Below are positions 21,575 through 33,323 of a stretch of 64,000 bases of DNA, one piece after another (position 1 is the stretch's first letter; every line of letters begins with the position of its first letter). The stretch is from positions 45,826,802-45,890,801 of the forward strand of contig OZ022342.1 of assembly GCA_963989245.1 (NCBI GenBank), read 5' to 3'. This DNA comes from Nansenia antarctica (lineage: Eukaryota; Chordata; Actinopteri; Argentiniformes; Microstomatidae). A model generated the notes under the pieces. The model was not told the origin of the DNA, did no database searches, and saw only the letters and a list, made by a program, of their open reading frames with translations. Position numbers and translations under genes: made by a program.

Positions 21575-24500
21575 AAAGTAGGAAACCCCTGCTTCTTCTC
21601 TGGGCTTCTCCTCTCCTCTGAATCTGTCTCATCTACACACTCCTCCTCTCTTCCTCCTATCTGCTCTCCTCTCTCATCTGTCTTCTTGTTCTCCCTGTCA
21701 CTCTCCATCTCCCCTGGCAGACCTCTCCTCTCCTCTCCCTTGCTCAACTCCCTGCTTCTGACCGGTACGTGGTTGGTCTTGTTCGTGGACAGTTCGACAA
21801 ACATGGTCTGGTCCTTGGCCACATGCACCACACTCCCACACAGCCCTGGGCTTGAGGACTGACCCCACCTGCCCAGTGATGAATGGCTTTGCATGAAGTA
21901 ACTCCCTGTAGATCGCCTGGATGTGGTCAGAGGGGAGAAAGGGGGGAGGGAGCTGGCCGAGGCAGGTGTCTTTGAGGAGCGGTGAAAAGGGACAATTGAT
22001 CTGAAGCTTCTTACAGCAGGAGAGACATCGTTAGGCGTATCTGGTGCCTGGTCAGCACTCCTACGCTGACGGGTGTTAGAGACACCACACTGACCTGCCG
22101 GAGCGGTTGCTGTAACCTCACAGGCACTGGGTGCACTAGTATGGAATGGGGATTTATTTGGAATCATGTCTTTCTCTCCAGTGGGGGCGATTGCCTGGCT
22201 CTGATGCCAGCGCTCTGAGTCAGTGCTGGACAGAAGGGGAGTGGGACTCTCTGAACTGGCTTTCTGGGCTCTATCGCAGCTTCCTACACCGTCCCTCCAC
22301 TGCTTCTGTGCTCGAGCAGCCCCCGCCCCGTCTGCAGCCCCCGCCCCGTCTGCAGCCCCCGCCCCGTCTGCAGCCCCCGCCCCGTCTGCAGCCCCCGCCC
22401 CGTCTGCAGCCCCCGCCCCGTCTGCAGCCCCCGCCCCGCCCGCAGCCCCCGCCCCGTCCGCAGGCTCCGAGGGGCAGCAGCTGTGAATGACCGCAGAGGA
22501 GAAGCACGGTCCACTGACAGCGACTGTGGCAGAGCTCGGATTGTCTGGCAGGACCGTGAATAGGTTTGGACAGACTCTTCCATCCTGACACACTCTCTGT
22601 TGTACAGACCGACTCAGGAGAGGAGGGTCAGAGCATTGAGTAATGCCCGTTCTTGGAATTTCAGCCAGCTGATCTTCCAGTCCGATGTCTTTCTCTGAGA
22701 GAGGGCCGGTGGTCTTGACGTTGACGTTGCCATTCCCCATCTCCTCTCCATCCCTTGTTTTCACCACGGTAGAAACCATAGCCTTCTCTGCCAGGAACTT
22801 TCGGATCTCTAGCTCAATGCTGTCGTCGCTGTCCACGGAACTGCTCTCTTCCTTTACCTGAACCACAACCTCACTCTTGTTACCTGGAAAGGTTTCCGTG
22901 TGTGCGTTCCCTTTAGATGTGTGTGTCTCACCTGCTCGATCGATTGACTCTTTCCTCTTATTGCTTTGTGGAAGCTTACCCACTTTGCGTTTCTCCTTGT
23001 TGTCATTCTTACTGTGGGTGGAAGTTACTTTAAGGCTTTTCAAAACGCTGGACTTGGGACTAGGCTCAGTTTTCTGTTTCTTTAACGGTAATTTGTTAAC
23101 AGACAAAGGTTCCACATCCTTGAGGCCTTTCCTTGACTTCAACTTCATATCTCTTGTCTTCTTTTTTAACTTCTTCTTTGTCTTGAGCAGGTCTTTTATT
23201 GCTGTGTCCAGGTCCTCGTTACTGTCAAGTGAGCTGCTCTTGTCTCCACTCTGTTCCCTCTCCAAGTGTGTCACTGATTGTGGGGGATTTCTCTGGCAGG
23301 ACACAGATGACCTTGACCCTCTTTCAGTCTCTGTCAAGAGCTTTGAGATGGCCTCATCCATTCTGGGAACAGTTGTTTCCCCCTTGGAAACACTCCTGCC
23401 TACTCCTTCCTCTTTGCATTTTCTTTTCTGTGACAAAGACAGTCTCATTGTCTTCTTTTGAGAGGCACTCAGTTTTGTCTTCTCCCGTTCGGTCTCATTT
23501 GCTTCACCTGGATGAGCGGTGCTGGGCAGCTGTTTGTGCATTTGGGCTTTTTGTTCAAGAAACATCCGGATTTCTTGTTCGATCCCATCCTCGCTGTCGA
23601 TAGAGCTGTCGTCACTTTTGTCACCTGGGCAGTTTGAGGAGATGAGAAGAGGAGTGGGTTCGATGGAGTTGCTGCTTGTAGGCCCTGCGTTGGGATTAAA
23701 AACGTTGGGCAAGACAGCTTTTGAAATGTCTAGTATTGCCTCAGCACACAGCAGTTCAACAGTTGTGTTCACCTTTAAGGTGGCTGGGGTTTGCTGCTCC
23801 CTCATGGTCTCTAATTTCGATGAGCGGACCTCATTTCCTTTGCCTTTGGGGCTGCCCGTAAGTCTATTTTTGATAACACAGGAGGGAGAGGGAGTGGGTA
23901 GGAGAGATTTTAAATCCCCCTCCATTTTCTTCTTTTTCTTTTGAGATAATTTGTGTTTTTTCAGCTGTGAGCTTGTACTTTCTGGAGCTGCTTTGCTCAA
24001 TTGCTTTAGCTTGGGAAGAGATTGTATCACCACACTATTCTCCTCTTTTTGCTTCTCAAGCTGGTAGCTGCGTATCGCCTCTTCTATCCCATCATCACTA
24101 CTTGAGTCAGACTCTTCCAAGAATAGCAGGGGCCTGGAGGATTCCTGGAGTAGCAGGGGCCTGGAGGATTCCTGGAGTAGCAGGGGCCTGGAGGATTCCT
24201 GGAGTAGCAGGGGCCTGGAGGATTCCTGGGGTAGCAGGGGCTTGGAGGATTCCTGGGGTAGCAGGGGCTTGGAGGACTCTGTGCATCCTTGCTCAGGTTT
24301 GTCCTTCTTTTTCTCCAACTGATACCGCTGAATGGCCTCCTCAATACCATCATCACTGCTGGAATCAGGTGAGTCTTCCTTCACTTTCACTGTTTTGGGA
24401 TACATTTCTCTGTCAGATACAGGGTTCAAATTTGAGGGGCCTCTTTTCAGCTCAGAAGAGGACAGATGTTTACCAACTTTCCCTTTGCTTGTGTCCATTT

Positions 24501-25167
24501 GTGTCTTAAAAGGATTCTCTTTGTAGGGTGTCTTTTGTAGGGTGAGTTTCTTAATGGCTGGCATGGTTGGTGTAGTGTGTGCCTCCACTCTGACACTTCT
24601 CGGGACCTGGTTAATGGCAGTTAAAACCTTATTGCTATCGGAATGCTGTTTGGGAATATCTGCAAATGTTTGGTCTTTCCTTGGGATCTTGGATGGCTGT
24701 AAAATATTGACAGTTGGCTCTGCCTTTCGCTTGTGGTCATCCTTCTCCTTCAGGTACTCCTGTATGGCCTCTTCAATCCCTCTATCCACCGAGTCGTCAC
24801 TATCAGATTCCTGGCTCTCAGAGTCCTTTGGGGAGGAAACCTCCGGCACCAGGTCCTGAGAAGGATCCCTGCATTTGGTCTTGAGTGCTGCTGTCATGGG
24901 TCCCCTCAGGGCCCTGTAGCCCTGGGGCCGGGCCTCCTGACCTGATGGCACGTTCCCCTCTATCTCGTCGCCCATGTCGAGTGAGGACTGGGTGCTTCTC
25001 AGGCTCTCTATGATCATCTGGACCTTGTCTGGGATAGGTGTGCCAGTGGTGGACAAGTCGCTGTCCGAGTCATTGAAGCACAGGGGTAGGCTAAAGCCTC
25101 TGGGTGGACCGCAGGATCTCCATTCTGAGTAAATAGCTGCGACTGGAGGCACGTTCATCAGGTACAT
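21575..25167 (-). CDS. ppp1r26: Protein phosphatase 1 regulatory subunit 26, large coding exon
   Basis: From the ATG at 25167 the frame runs 1197 codons to a GTAAGT donor at 21574 (phase 2). Read straight through, it would stop four bases later. With the inferred 3' exons the protein is about 1270 residues; the human protein is about 1209. The N-terminus MYLMNVPPVAAIYSEW matches the family. Repeated acidic/helical modules are diagnostic: DSDDSVDRGIEEAIQEYLKE (about residues 119-140), SSDDGIEEAIQRY (about 270), SSDDGIEEAIRSY (about 355), DSEDGIEQEIRMF (about 525), NEDLDTAIKDLLK (about 650) and DSDDSIELEIRKFLAEKA (about 780-795). Two in-frame VNTRs interrupt it. The known role is a nucleolar PP1-binding inhibitor that promotes proliferation. 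The exon acceptor TTTTTTTCAG is at 25236, so 68 bases of 5' UTR precede the ATG and a 5' non-coding exon must lie upstream. Confidence 0.93.
22310..22466 (-). repeat. 18-bp VNTR in PPP1R26 coding sequence
   Basis: CCCCCGCCCCGTCTGCAG is repeated about 8 times on the plus strand, encoding (AADGAG)n at about residues 900-952. Units are nearly identical. A low-complexity, probably disordered insert. Plus-strand ORFs over it are shadows. Confidence 0.92.
24118..24284 (-). repeat. 27-bp VNTR in PPP1R26 coding sequence
   Basis: A 27-bp unit (GGCCTGGAGGATTCCTGGAG in part) is repeated six times, encoding QESS(R/K)PLL(L/P) at about residues 295-350, between two GIEEAI modules. In frame and nearly identical; likely polymorphic in copy number. 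Confidence 0.9.
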
Positions 25168-25221
25168 TCTAGTGTGCTGGGGTGGGGGCTCTGGACCATG
25201 GGCAGCTGCCTCCGACCACAC

Positions 25222-25268
25222 TCACATACTTATATCTGAAAAAAATAAAATAAAATGAAGAACAAAAT
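25222..25268 (-). other. Exon boundary and intron upstream of the PPP1R26 start
   Basis: 25235/25236 is the acceptor (TTATTTTTTTCAG/ATATAAG on the minus strand). A hAT-like element begins only 33 bases into the intron, at 25269, so the intron contains at least 4.2 kb of inserted elements. Confidence 0.6.
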
Positions 25269-26312
25269 TAGTGCTGTCAATCGATTAACATTTTAAATCA
25301 AGTTAATCACAATAATATTCTGTGATTAATCATGATTAGTCACAAGTACTAGTAGCCTAAATACTATTTACTTGTATTGTTGGGGGGAGATAAAACTAAA
25401 ACATGTGTGGTCTTGGAATAAAGACATTCATGACAAACTGGTTAGAGGAAACAGTTATTATATATTTTTTTACTTTATTAGAACAGTTTTTGTTTTTGTT
25501 TTGATGATTTCTGAATAAGATTAGAATCTCTTAATTAAGAGTAAACAAATCTCAAGCTATGCAGTCAGAACTGCACTTAACTGCAAAACCTTAGACTGCA
25601 CAGATACACTGCACCTGTCTGTTCTTGTCTGAATTCTAGTCGGTTCAACCAAGCCCTATCAAGTAAGTAACTGCTCCACCTCAAAGGTGAAGTAGAAAAA
25701 CATTATTTCCGCACGGTCTCGAACCTGGGAGTCTGGAAAAGTTATTCTGAAACTGAACCTTCACTTTTCACCATTCATTGGCATTTAGCTAGACTAGGGA
25801 TGCACCGAACATTCGGCCACCGAATGTATTCGGCCGAATATCGCAAAATAAAGCACATTCGGTATTCGGCCGAATGTGTGAAAACACCGAATGTTTACAA
25901 CCGAATAGTGGGCGTGTTTTGATGACGCAATCAAACAGTGTAAGCATCCCATGCTGCTCGGCGAATGAGACGAAGAGCCCAAATCGAACGTATAACGAGT
26001 TGTTTGTCCGTAAATAACACCGGCTATGCCCGGGGTAGAAACACAAGACTTGGACTTAAATATTTAGATTTTTTGTCTGGATTGTTTGAGTTAATACCAA
26101 CGTTAGATTTGCAGCCCATTCCTTGGCCAGAGCCTTCAGCAGTTTGGGCATCGATGAACCTGCCACTTTTCCTGAATAAGTAGGCTTATATTGTTTTAAA
26201 GGGCAGCCAGTTATTCATTTGTTTTATTTATCCCTATGCACATTTTTGTTATATATTGTGTAACTGACATGCCATAGCTGACAAGCTACACATACATAAG
26301 TTATATACATAC

Positions 26313-27222
26313 CAGTGTTTCCTCTACATGCATTTCATCGTGGCGGACCGCCACGATGGAATTTCCTCCGCCACCATTCAGATTTCTCAACCCAAAAAAA
26401 AAAAAAAATTTAGGCCGCTTTTCAGACCTTCACAGCGCTAGACACACCCACAAGCGCTGAAACTGGACCAGTCCGTGTGTGTCGCGAGTATTGAACTTGA
26501 GGCTGCGTTCGTAAATTCGCTCTGAGAGCCCCGGAGCGCACACTGGGTTCAACGTCATAAAGGGACCAAGTCATTTGATTGGACAAGAGGCATTCCGTGA
26601 GTGCTGATCAGATTTCCAGAGCGTATTTACGAACGCGCCCTGGCTGTCACCCGAACACCGCGAGCTAGCGTAGTGTAGTGTAGTATAGGATGCGTAGTGT
26701 AGGATGGAGAGAGAGAGGAGAAGCCTCTCTATGTGTTACCTATGTCCAGTGTACTAGAACCACTCTAACAGGAGTGTTTGTCCGTGAATAACACCGGCTA
26801 TGCCCGGGGTAGAAACACAAGACTATAGCTGGATAAGGTCTACAGGTCTACACGGTAATTTTAAGCCGTCGACCAGCCCTCTACGACCACGGGAAGTCAT
26901 GTTAAAAGTGAAGATACTTCTGTTAAACTAAGCTAAGCTAAACATCGCTAATCGCTAACTCCCTCCTGGGCTTAAAGTGACAAGTAATAACGTTGTGAAA
27001 AAAACCGTCAGATCAGTGTTTTTGTTTTTATTGACAACGGAATTACATGCTGGAAAAACATGCAGACACAGACAATAAGAGACACACGGGAGAAGTACAG
27101 GAAAACATTTTATTTTTTTGGGCCATCCTCGAGTTTTGGCTGAAATTACGTCGTTGTTTTGAGCGCGCGTGCGCGGTCAGCACTACCCGCCACCATTGTA
27201 AAAATTCCTGGAGGAAACACTG
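26313..27222. mobile_element. Nested element with CAGTGTTTCCTC ends
   Basis: CAGTGTTTCCTC at 26313 is mirrored by GAGGAAACACTG ending at 27222. CCGCCACGATGG- and CCGCCACCATT-like motifs lie near both ends. It contains a small MITE at 26507-26641. hAT-like by end sequence; no clean target duplication was found. Confidence 0.55.
26507..26641. mobile_element. Short MITE, GCGTTCGTAAAT ends
   Basis: TGCGTTCGTAAATTCGCTCTG at the left and CAGAGCGTATTTACGAACGCG at the right are inverted. About 135 bp, uninterrupted. The same family, in the other orientation, is at 27793-29028, where it is split by another element. Related ends also appear near 39217 and 40218. Confidence 0.7.
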
Positions 27223-27792
27223 CATACGTTATACAGACAGATTTAATTTGAGCAGTCAGTCAAGTATAGGCATAATGTTGTTTGTTTGTTTTCTAATGTT
27301 TTGTTAAAATGTTAAATATGGTCTTTTACGAAAAGAAGTAGTCTAGTAAAAAGTAGGCTCAAAGCACTTTTATCCCAATGCACTTTTTTGTTGTAGGCCT
27401 ACAAAGATTTTCTTTCAGCAGCTATTCAGGGAAAACAAAAACATTTAATTTGACTGATTTATTTTATTTATTGTGCTTTGTTGGTATAGACTGATGTCTG
27501 CTGGAATGTTCAATAAAAGTAATTTTTTTCAATCTCAATTTCTTTCTTTGAGAAGCATGAATAAAAAGCAAAATGTATTTAGTTTATGCAATGATAAAAT
27601 TAAAAACTGCCGATACACATTCGGTATTCGGTATTCGGTATTCGGCCAAGTGTTTCCTTAAATTCGGCTTCGGCCTCGGCCAAGAATTTTCATTTCGGTG
27701 CATCGCTAGACCGTACTAAAATGTATTATTTCTCAACCACTGGTTGGTTTTCTGCCACTGTTCCGACTTTCAGTACTAAAAGCGGAGAAGTA

Positions 27793-29028
27793 GGCTGCGT
27801 TCGTAAATTTGCTCTGGAATCTGATCAACACTCATGGAATGCCTTTTGTCCAATCAAATTACTTGTGGCGCTTTTCCACTACCGTCCCGTACCGTACCAG
27901 AACCCGTGAGGCCGCTTTGTTTTGCTTTTTCCACTGCCAACTGGCCCGTACCGTGCCGTAGTACCCGTACTGATTTTAGCTACCTTTCCTGACTTGGAGC
28001 GAAAGGTACTATCCGTGCTACGATGTGACGCTGCAGACCGTTGATTGGTTTGATTGATAAGTGACGCGTCATACAGCTGTTGTTTACCTTGAGCCTTGAG
28101 ACCGAAAGCTCGCAATAAACATCGTTTTTTGCACAGATTTGAGTGTGCAGATGCTGCTTTTTTGCACTCTATTTGATACTCTTCAGCTGCAGCACCCCAG
28201 CTAAGTCTGATTACGGATGAGCGGTGGTATTTTCACTATAATGGGAATTTACATGGTGAAATGCATTCTTAGACCTGACTGTCGTCATGATTACAAAGAT
28301 GCCACTTGAAATGCATGAAATCCAAGTTTATTTGTGTCTTACACACATGTTTGCCTAGTATTTGACTGCCTGTAGCCCAGTCACGAATGGTCCCAGTATT
28401 GTAGCTTCAGACGGAACAATTTGGTTGTTATTGTGCTTTCTGTAGCAAGCCCACGATATGTTATTGCTCATAATATATTTATTTTAATCCTGTTATTTTA
28501 CCAACTGCTAAGACCACAATATAGTAAGCTAGTTACTTTAGCTAGCTAAAGATATTGTCCCCCCAAATCATTTTACAACTTGTTTAGCAATTATGTTACG
28601 ATGTTTCTGTCGAACCCCGCAGTGAAGGTATCTACGTAATGTAGCTAGCGAACAGAAAACACATCAGATCAGATATATAAACCGGTTATTTTGATAAACT
28701 GGACACATATTGGGAATATATATGGTTACTTTCTCGCCTGAAAACATTAAAACGATATGTTAACACTTGTAGAGCCAAAATTACAGCTTTTAGCCAATGG
28801 AGGTTTAAAAATCCCCGCTGCTGGCCTGTGCGAAAATCATTCTGGTAGGCAGGTCTGTTGTGTATAATGGAGAAGCGTTTCTGAAAATACCGTACGGGTA
28901 AGATACAAATGCGTGCCGTCCTGTACCGTCCTGGTCTGGTCAATGGAGAAGCGCCATTGGTCTCTTTATGACGTTGAACCCAGTGTGTGCTCCGGCGCTC
29001 TCAGAGCGAATTTATGAACGTAGCCGTT
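27793..29028. mobile_element. Same short MITE, interrupted by a 1.09-kb insertion
   Basis: GGCTGCGTTCGTAAATTTGC at 27793 and GCGAATTTATGAACGTAGCC ending near 29028 are the ends. The halves 27793-27865 and 28957-29028 together align with the reverse complement of 26507-26641, which proves the insertion of 27866-28956. Confidence 0.75.
27866..28956. mobile_element. Harbinger-like non-autonomous element with 3-bp target duplication
   Basis: The ends TGGCGCTTTTCC and GGAGAAGCGCCA are inverted, and TTG is duplicated at 27863-27865 and 28957-28959. The uninterrupted sister MITE at 26507-26641 has one TTG at that place. Three-base duplications fit PIF/Harbinger. The sequence has no transposase. Its interior (28090-28650) recurs in pieces at 10262-10440, 13385-13560, 33120-33290 and 36129-36462. 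Confidence 0.7.
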
Positions 29029-29254
29029 TTCATTCTTGAATTCACAGAATACAGTATACTTTTATACTTAAGCTCCTACATAAACTAAGAATGACACAAG
29101 TTAAAGTATACCATTTGTTCTTGAGATCACTTTAGCCTTGTGAGAGGAAGGGGAATTAGCTCAAACACACAAAACGAGCGGCTCTTCAGATTTTCACGAC
29201 CCAACACTCGTCGTTGGTCAGTGGTCCACTGAACGAATACTACCATGTATTGTA

Positions 29255-29390
29255 TTTCATATTTAGTAGCATGTAGGCCTAAGCAGTGGGTCCACCGTAT
29301 TACATATTTAGTAGCATGTAAGCAGTGGGTCCACCGTATTTCATATTTAGTAGCATGTAAGCAGTGGGTCCACCGTATTTTATATTGCTT
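29255..29390. repeat. Three tandem copies of a 46-bp unit
   Basis: The motif AGTAGCATGTAAGCAGTGGG followed by TCCACCGTATT is repeated three times, with GGCCT inserted in the first. Confidence 0.85.
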
Positions 29391-29497
29391 AAAAGAAGAA
29401 AAAAAAGGCTGTCTGAAGTGAGATTTGAACCCACACCTGCAGAGGTGATTGCAACCTAATTAATTAATGCATTAACATTGACAGCCCTAAACAGAAT

Positions 29498-31285
29498 ACA
29501 TATTTGATTTGTTATCACTAACAACTAAAAATCTTGAGTAGCGTAAAGTGATATTTTGTATAGTTAACTTGGAATAGAAAAAAAAACTATAGAAACATTT
29601 GATTGGATAAACTGTTGGCTTAAGTATTTATTATGTTAACTAATCTATAGGCTACATTGAGTGGAGGCTAGCCTATATCCACCATGCTGGTCATTAAAAA
29701 TAAAATACTTATTATTGATAAAGCATACAAAATGCAATATTATGGATTCACTATGCAATCAGCTATAGTAAATTGCACTTTGCAGGCATGATAGTCTTTT
29801 GCATGTAATACTTTGTATTTCAAAATGTTAGATATAAGCCAATATGATATCTCCTGTTGCACATAAATGCTATGGGGGAGATGGAGTATGATTATCATGG
29901 TGCTGGTCAGAGCTAGGTCTCAGTTACAGCAGGCCTAACTTATGAAAAGATAGCCATCATTAATAATAAATAATGTAAATGTAAATAATCAACTTCGTGT
30001 ATCACTCGACCAATTAGGCTACAAATACGTCATGCGCGAAAGCACTGTATCAAACTAGCAGGTGTAGAAGGGCTGTCATGTGTAAAAAGGCTGTCAAGTG
30101 TAGCGCGATACTTGAACCCGCCATTCTATCTGTCTGAGGGGACAGATAAACACTTTGCCCACTGCAGAGTTCCCGAGTCGCCCGCTGAGAGAGAAGGGCC
30201 GCATGGCCGAAAAAATGATCATGCCTAAGATCATGCGATTGATCCCACCAAAACAAACACGAAAATATGCTAGTTGACCTACTGTCTCACACCCCACTGA
30301 ATAAGCAAGCAACGTTCGAAGCCATAGAAGGGACACGATACTTACATTCAAATGAGAATAGCAAATGGCTACAATATAACCGACGAACGACTTTTGACTA
30401 AAAAACGTAAACATTTGATTCTCTAAAAATAAAAAATGTAACAATAACTTTACCTACAAGGACCTCCTAACAGTGATCCCATATGTTATGCACGGCGAGG
30501 AATAGCAACGTGTTCTGGTTATACGGTAGTTTACGTCGTTGTTCCTCCGAACCACCCGTTCCCAGCTGCCGCACCGACAACCCCGGCAGTTCCCTTATCC
30601 CTCTAGCGGCTCGGACTGCACCGATGCCCGGTGTGGATCACTAGGAGACACCGCAGAGCGACCATGTTCCTCCGCTACCCGGCCACTTGCACATGAAACC
30701 TCTCTATGTTCACATCGTATCGCAGGGAAACGACAATTCGACACGATCTTTTGTCACTAACAGCAACATAAACCTAATAGTAGAAAACGTGAAGAGTTCT
30801 TATGTTATTGCATCTATGTGGTGAGTTGAGAAGGCACTGGGTGGGCGGGCCTCCACATTACATTTACAACCGGCATTTTTCCTGCGAAGAAACCCTTTGT
30901 ATTGTGCACCTCAGAAACCTCTCTATGTGCACACGAAAGTGTTTTACCTAAATACAGGGCTTAAACTTAGTTTAACTTACCTGGATGAGGATACATCGCT
31001 TGTTAAAATATAATTTAATTCATCACTGTTGCGTTCGCTTTCCTTTCTAATTCTTTAGATTTTCACTCAGTGGTCCATACTCAGCTCGGACACGCGCAAG
31101 TAATGCACGGTCCCGAGCACCCCTTCCTCTCGACTCACCTCCGAGCTCTGATTAAAGGAACAGATCAGCTTTTTTGGCTTGAAAGTTGGTTATTTAAGTG
31201 GTCATCAATCATTTATCATGTGTATTTGTAAGTGAATTTCTTAGTGAATTTTGCACACCTGGCTACTTACTATAGTATAGTATAG
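29498..31285. other. Gene-free stretch; possible 5' region of PPP1R26
   Basis: AT-rich to about 30480, then a GC- and CpG-richer patch at 30535-30720 and again near 31080-31150. PPP1R26 needs a 5' non-coding exon on the minus strand upstream of 25236, and this patch is the nearest CpG-like candidate. No exon boundary can be proven. Confidence 0.25.
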
Positions 31286-31289
31286 TAAA

Positions 31290-32705
31290 CACACGGCTCT
31301 GGAAAAAATTCTGAGGCCAAATTCTTCTTACATCAGCATCTCTACATGTATGGCAGCTATTCCATTCCAGTGTCTGTTGAATTCCAAATCTTATTTAACA
31401 AGGAAAAGTTTTTTTTTTTTTTTAAACAGCACTGCTGTGGTCAGCACTATCCTCTTACAATGGGCCAGCTGGATGGCAGAAGCCGTGCTAGTAGTACCTA
31501 AAAAATGTAATTAAAAAAAAAACTATTGACCATGCGAAAAGAAAAGTTTTCAGTGAGGAAAAGGGTTCAATTCTGGCTTTACTGGCAGAGGGATACAGTG
31601 AAAGTCAAAAGACGGCGGTTCATAAGAACAAGGTCAAGCAGCAGACATTGGGGACAACAAAGCTACAGACCGACAGAGGGCGAAAACAACTCTCCACTGA
31701 CCGAGATGACGACCAACTCATTCAAATGTCACTCAACGTCAACAACCATAGGATGACATCAAGTGACCTACAAAAAGAATGGCAAACGGCAGCTGGGGTG
31801 AAGTACACGGCGAGGCCGGTTTGGAACCGGCTCCTAGGGGCAGGGCTGAAGTCATACAAAGCTAGAAAAAAGCCCTTCATCAATGAGAAGCAAAGAAGAG
31901 TCAGGCTGAGGTTGGCAAAAGACCATAGAGGACTAGTGTCCTTGTCCTTGTCTTTATCTGTTCCTTTACAGCCCCGGGCCGATGTAAAAGTTGGATGGGG
32001 GGCGCATTATAAATTAAATTAACATTAACATTAACATAGAGTAAGGTCATCCTCTCTGATGAGTCCAATTTTCAGCTTTGCCCAACCCCTGGTAGTCTAA
32101 AGGTTAGACGGAGACCTGGAGAGGCCAGTGTCTCGCACCCACTGTGAAATTTGGTGGAGGATCGGTTCAATCAATTCTGGGGAGTATTCTCGTGAGACTT
32201 CTAAAAAAATCCAGGCTTATTTTGATAAATCTCGCAAGAGGAGTGGCATGAAGTCACCCAACAGCAAAACGAAAGACTGGTGGAGAGCATGCCAAGACGC
32301 ATGAAAGCTGTGATTGAAAATCAGGGTTATTCCACCAAATATTGATTTCTGAACGCTTCCTAAGTTAAAACATTATAGTATTGTGTTGTTTATTATTTTT
32401 TTAATTTTTTTTATAATAATAACTTATTATACTTACTTATTTGTATCACCCTTTTCCTGCAAACGTTGCAGCTATTCATTTGGAGTAAAAATGAATATGA
32501 ATTTGTTTTCTTTGCATTATTCAAGATCTGAAAACACTGCATATTTTGTGTTATTTTGACCAGTTGTCATTTTCTGCAAATAAATGCTCTAAATGACAAT
32601 ATTTATATTTGGAATTTGGGAGAAATGTTGTCAGTAGTTTATAGAATAAAAATATAAATTCTATTCAAACTGACAAACTGATAATTTTGCTGTGGTCTCT
32701 TAGTT
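31290..32705 (+). pseudogene. Tc1-like element with broken transposase
   Basis: CACGGCTCTGGAAAAAATTC at the left is related to the inverse of the sequence near 32685-32710 (GTGGTCTCTTAGTTTTTTTT). Pieces of a Tc1 transposase are readable in changing frames: RKEKFSVRKRVQ at 31531, then MTSSDLQKEWQTAAGVKYTA and KPFINEKQRRVRLRLAKDH to about 31935, then SDESNFQLCP-like and KFGGG-like pieces near 32055-32160. The stretch 31935-32035 is replaced by unrelated sequence. Inactive. Confidence 0.75.
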
Positions 32706-32784
32706 TTTTTTGGTATATATATTTTATTTTTGCAATGATAATCATTTATATATATCATACAACTTTCACCTTTCACTCTAGGAA

Positions 32785-33011
32785 ACCCCGTGTCCTGACG
32801 TGTGTGGAAACTATGAGCTTCTTGACCAGGGGGTCATCATGGAGAATGGGGGTTGAAAAACAACAATGAACATGTGGCTTATATGCACAACCACAGAAAC
32901 ACACAGAAACAATGACACAGTTTTCTTTTCTAAGAGGATCTGTATACTGCCATCAGTAGCACTACATCAATATGACAAAAAATAACCTATGTAAGTTCCT
33001 GTACGAACACA

Positions 33012-33070
<59 letters not shown>
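32785..33070 (+). repeat. Interspersed repeat ending in (CA)n, copy 2
   Basis: Starts GGAAACCCCGTGTCCTGACG and is nearly identical to 37366-37620 for about 200 bases. It ends GTTCCTGTACGAACACAG followed by CA repeats. Confidence 0.85.
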
Positions 33071-33077
<7 letters not shown>

Positions 33078-33323
33078 CATTAATTCGCAATTCACATTGC
33101 GAATTTACAAACGCACCCTATAGATACCTTCACTGTAGATACCTTCACTGCAGAGTTCGACAGGAACATCGTAACATAATTATAACAAGTTGTAAAATGA
33201 TTTGGGGGGCCAATACCTTTAGCTAGCTCAAGTAACTAGCTTATTATATTGTTGTCTTAGCAGTTGGTAAAAGAACAGGATTAAAATAAATATATATGGT
33301 AAATGGTAAATGGACTGCACTTA

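Larger units (their letters stand above)
25796..27712. mobile_element. TIR element of the TAG(G/C)GATGCACCGAA family
   Basis: The left end TAGGGATGCACCGAA (25796) is mirrored by TTCGGTGCATCGCTA ending at 27712. Sub-terminal ATTCGG/CCGAAT repeats are dense at both ends. It resembles hAT non-autonomous elements. A short internal block (AACACCGGCTATGCCCGGGG) at about 26016 recurs at about 26793, on either side of the nested insertion's left portion. No intact transposase. Confidence 0.65.
25269..29489. mobile_element. hAT-like element hosting several nested insertions
   Basis: The ends TAGTGCTGTCAAT and ATTGACAGCCCTA are inverted, and the flanks AACAAAAT (25261-25268) and AACAGAAT (29490-29497) form an 8-bp duplication with one mismatch. 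Most of the 4.2 kb is later insertions: 25796-27712 (with 26313-27222 inside) and 27793-29028 (with 27866-28956 inside). No transposase is readable. Confidence 0.65.

Noticed and set aside
22146..22591. Pro/Gln- or Gly/Arg-rich ORFs
   Set aside because: Other-frame readings of the 18-bp VNTR inside PPP1R26.
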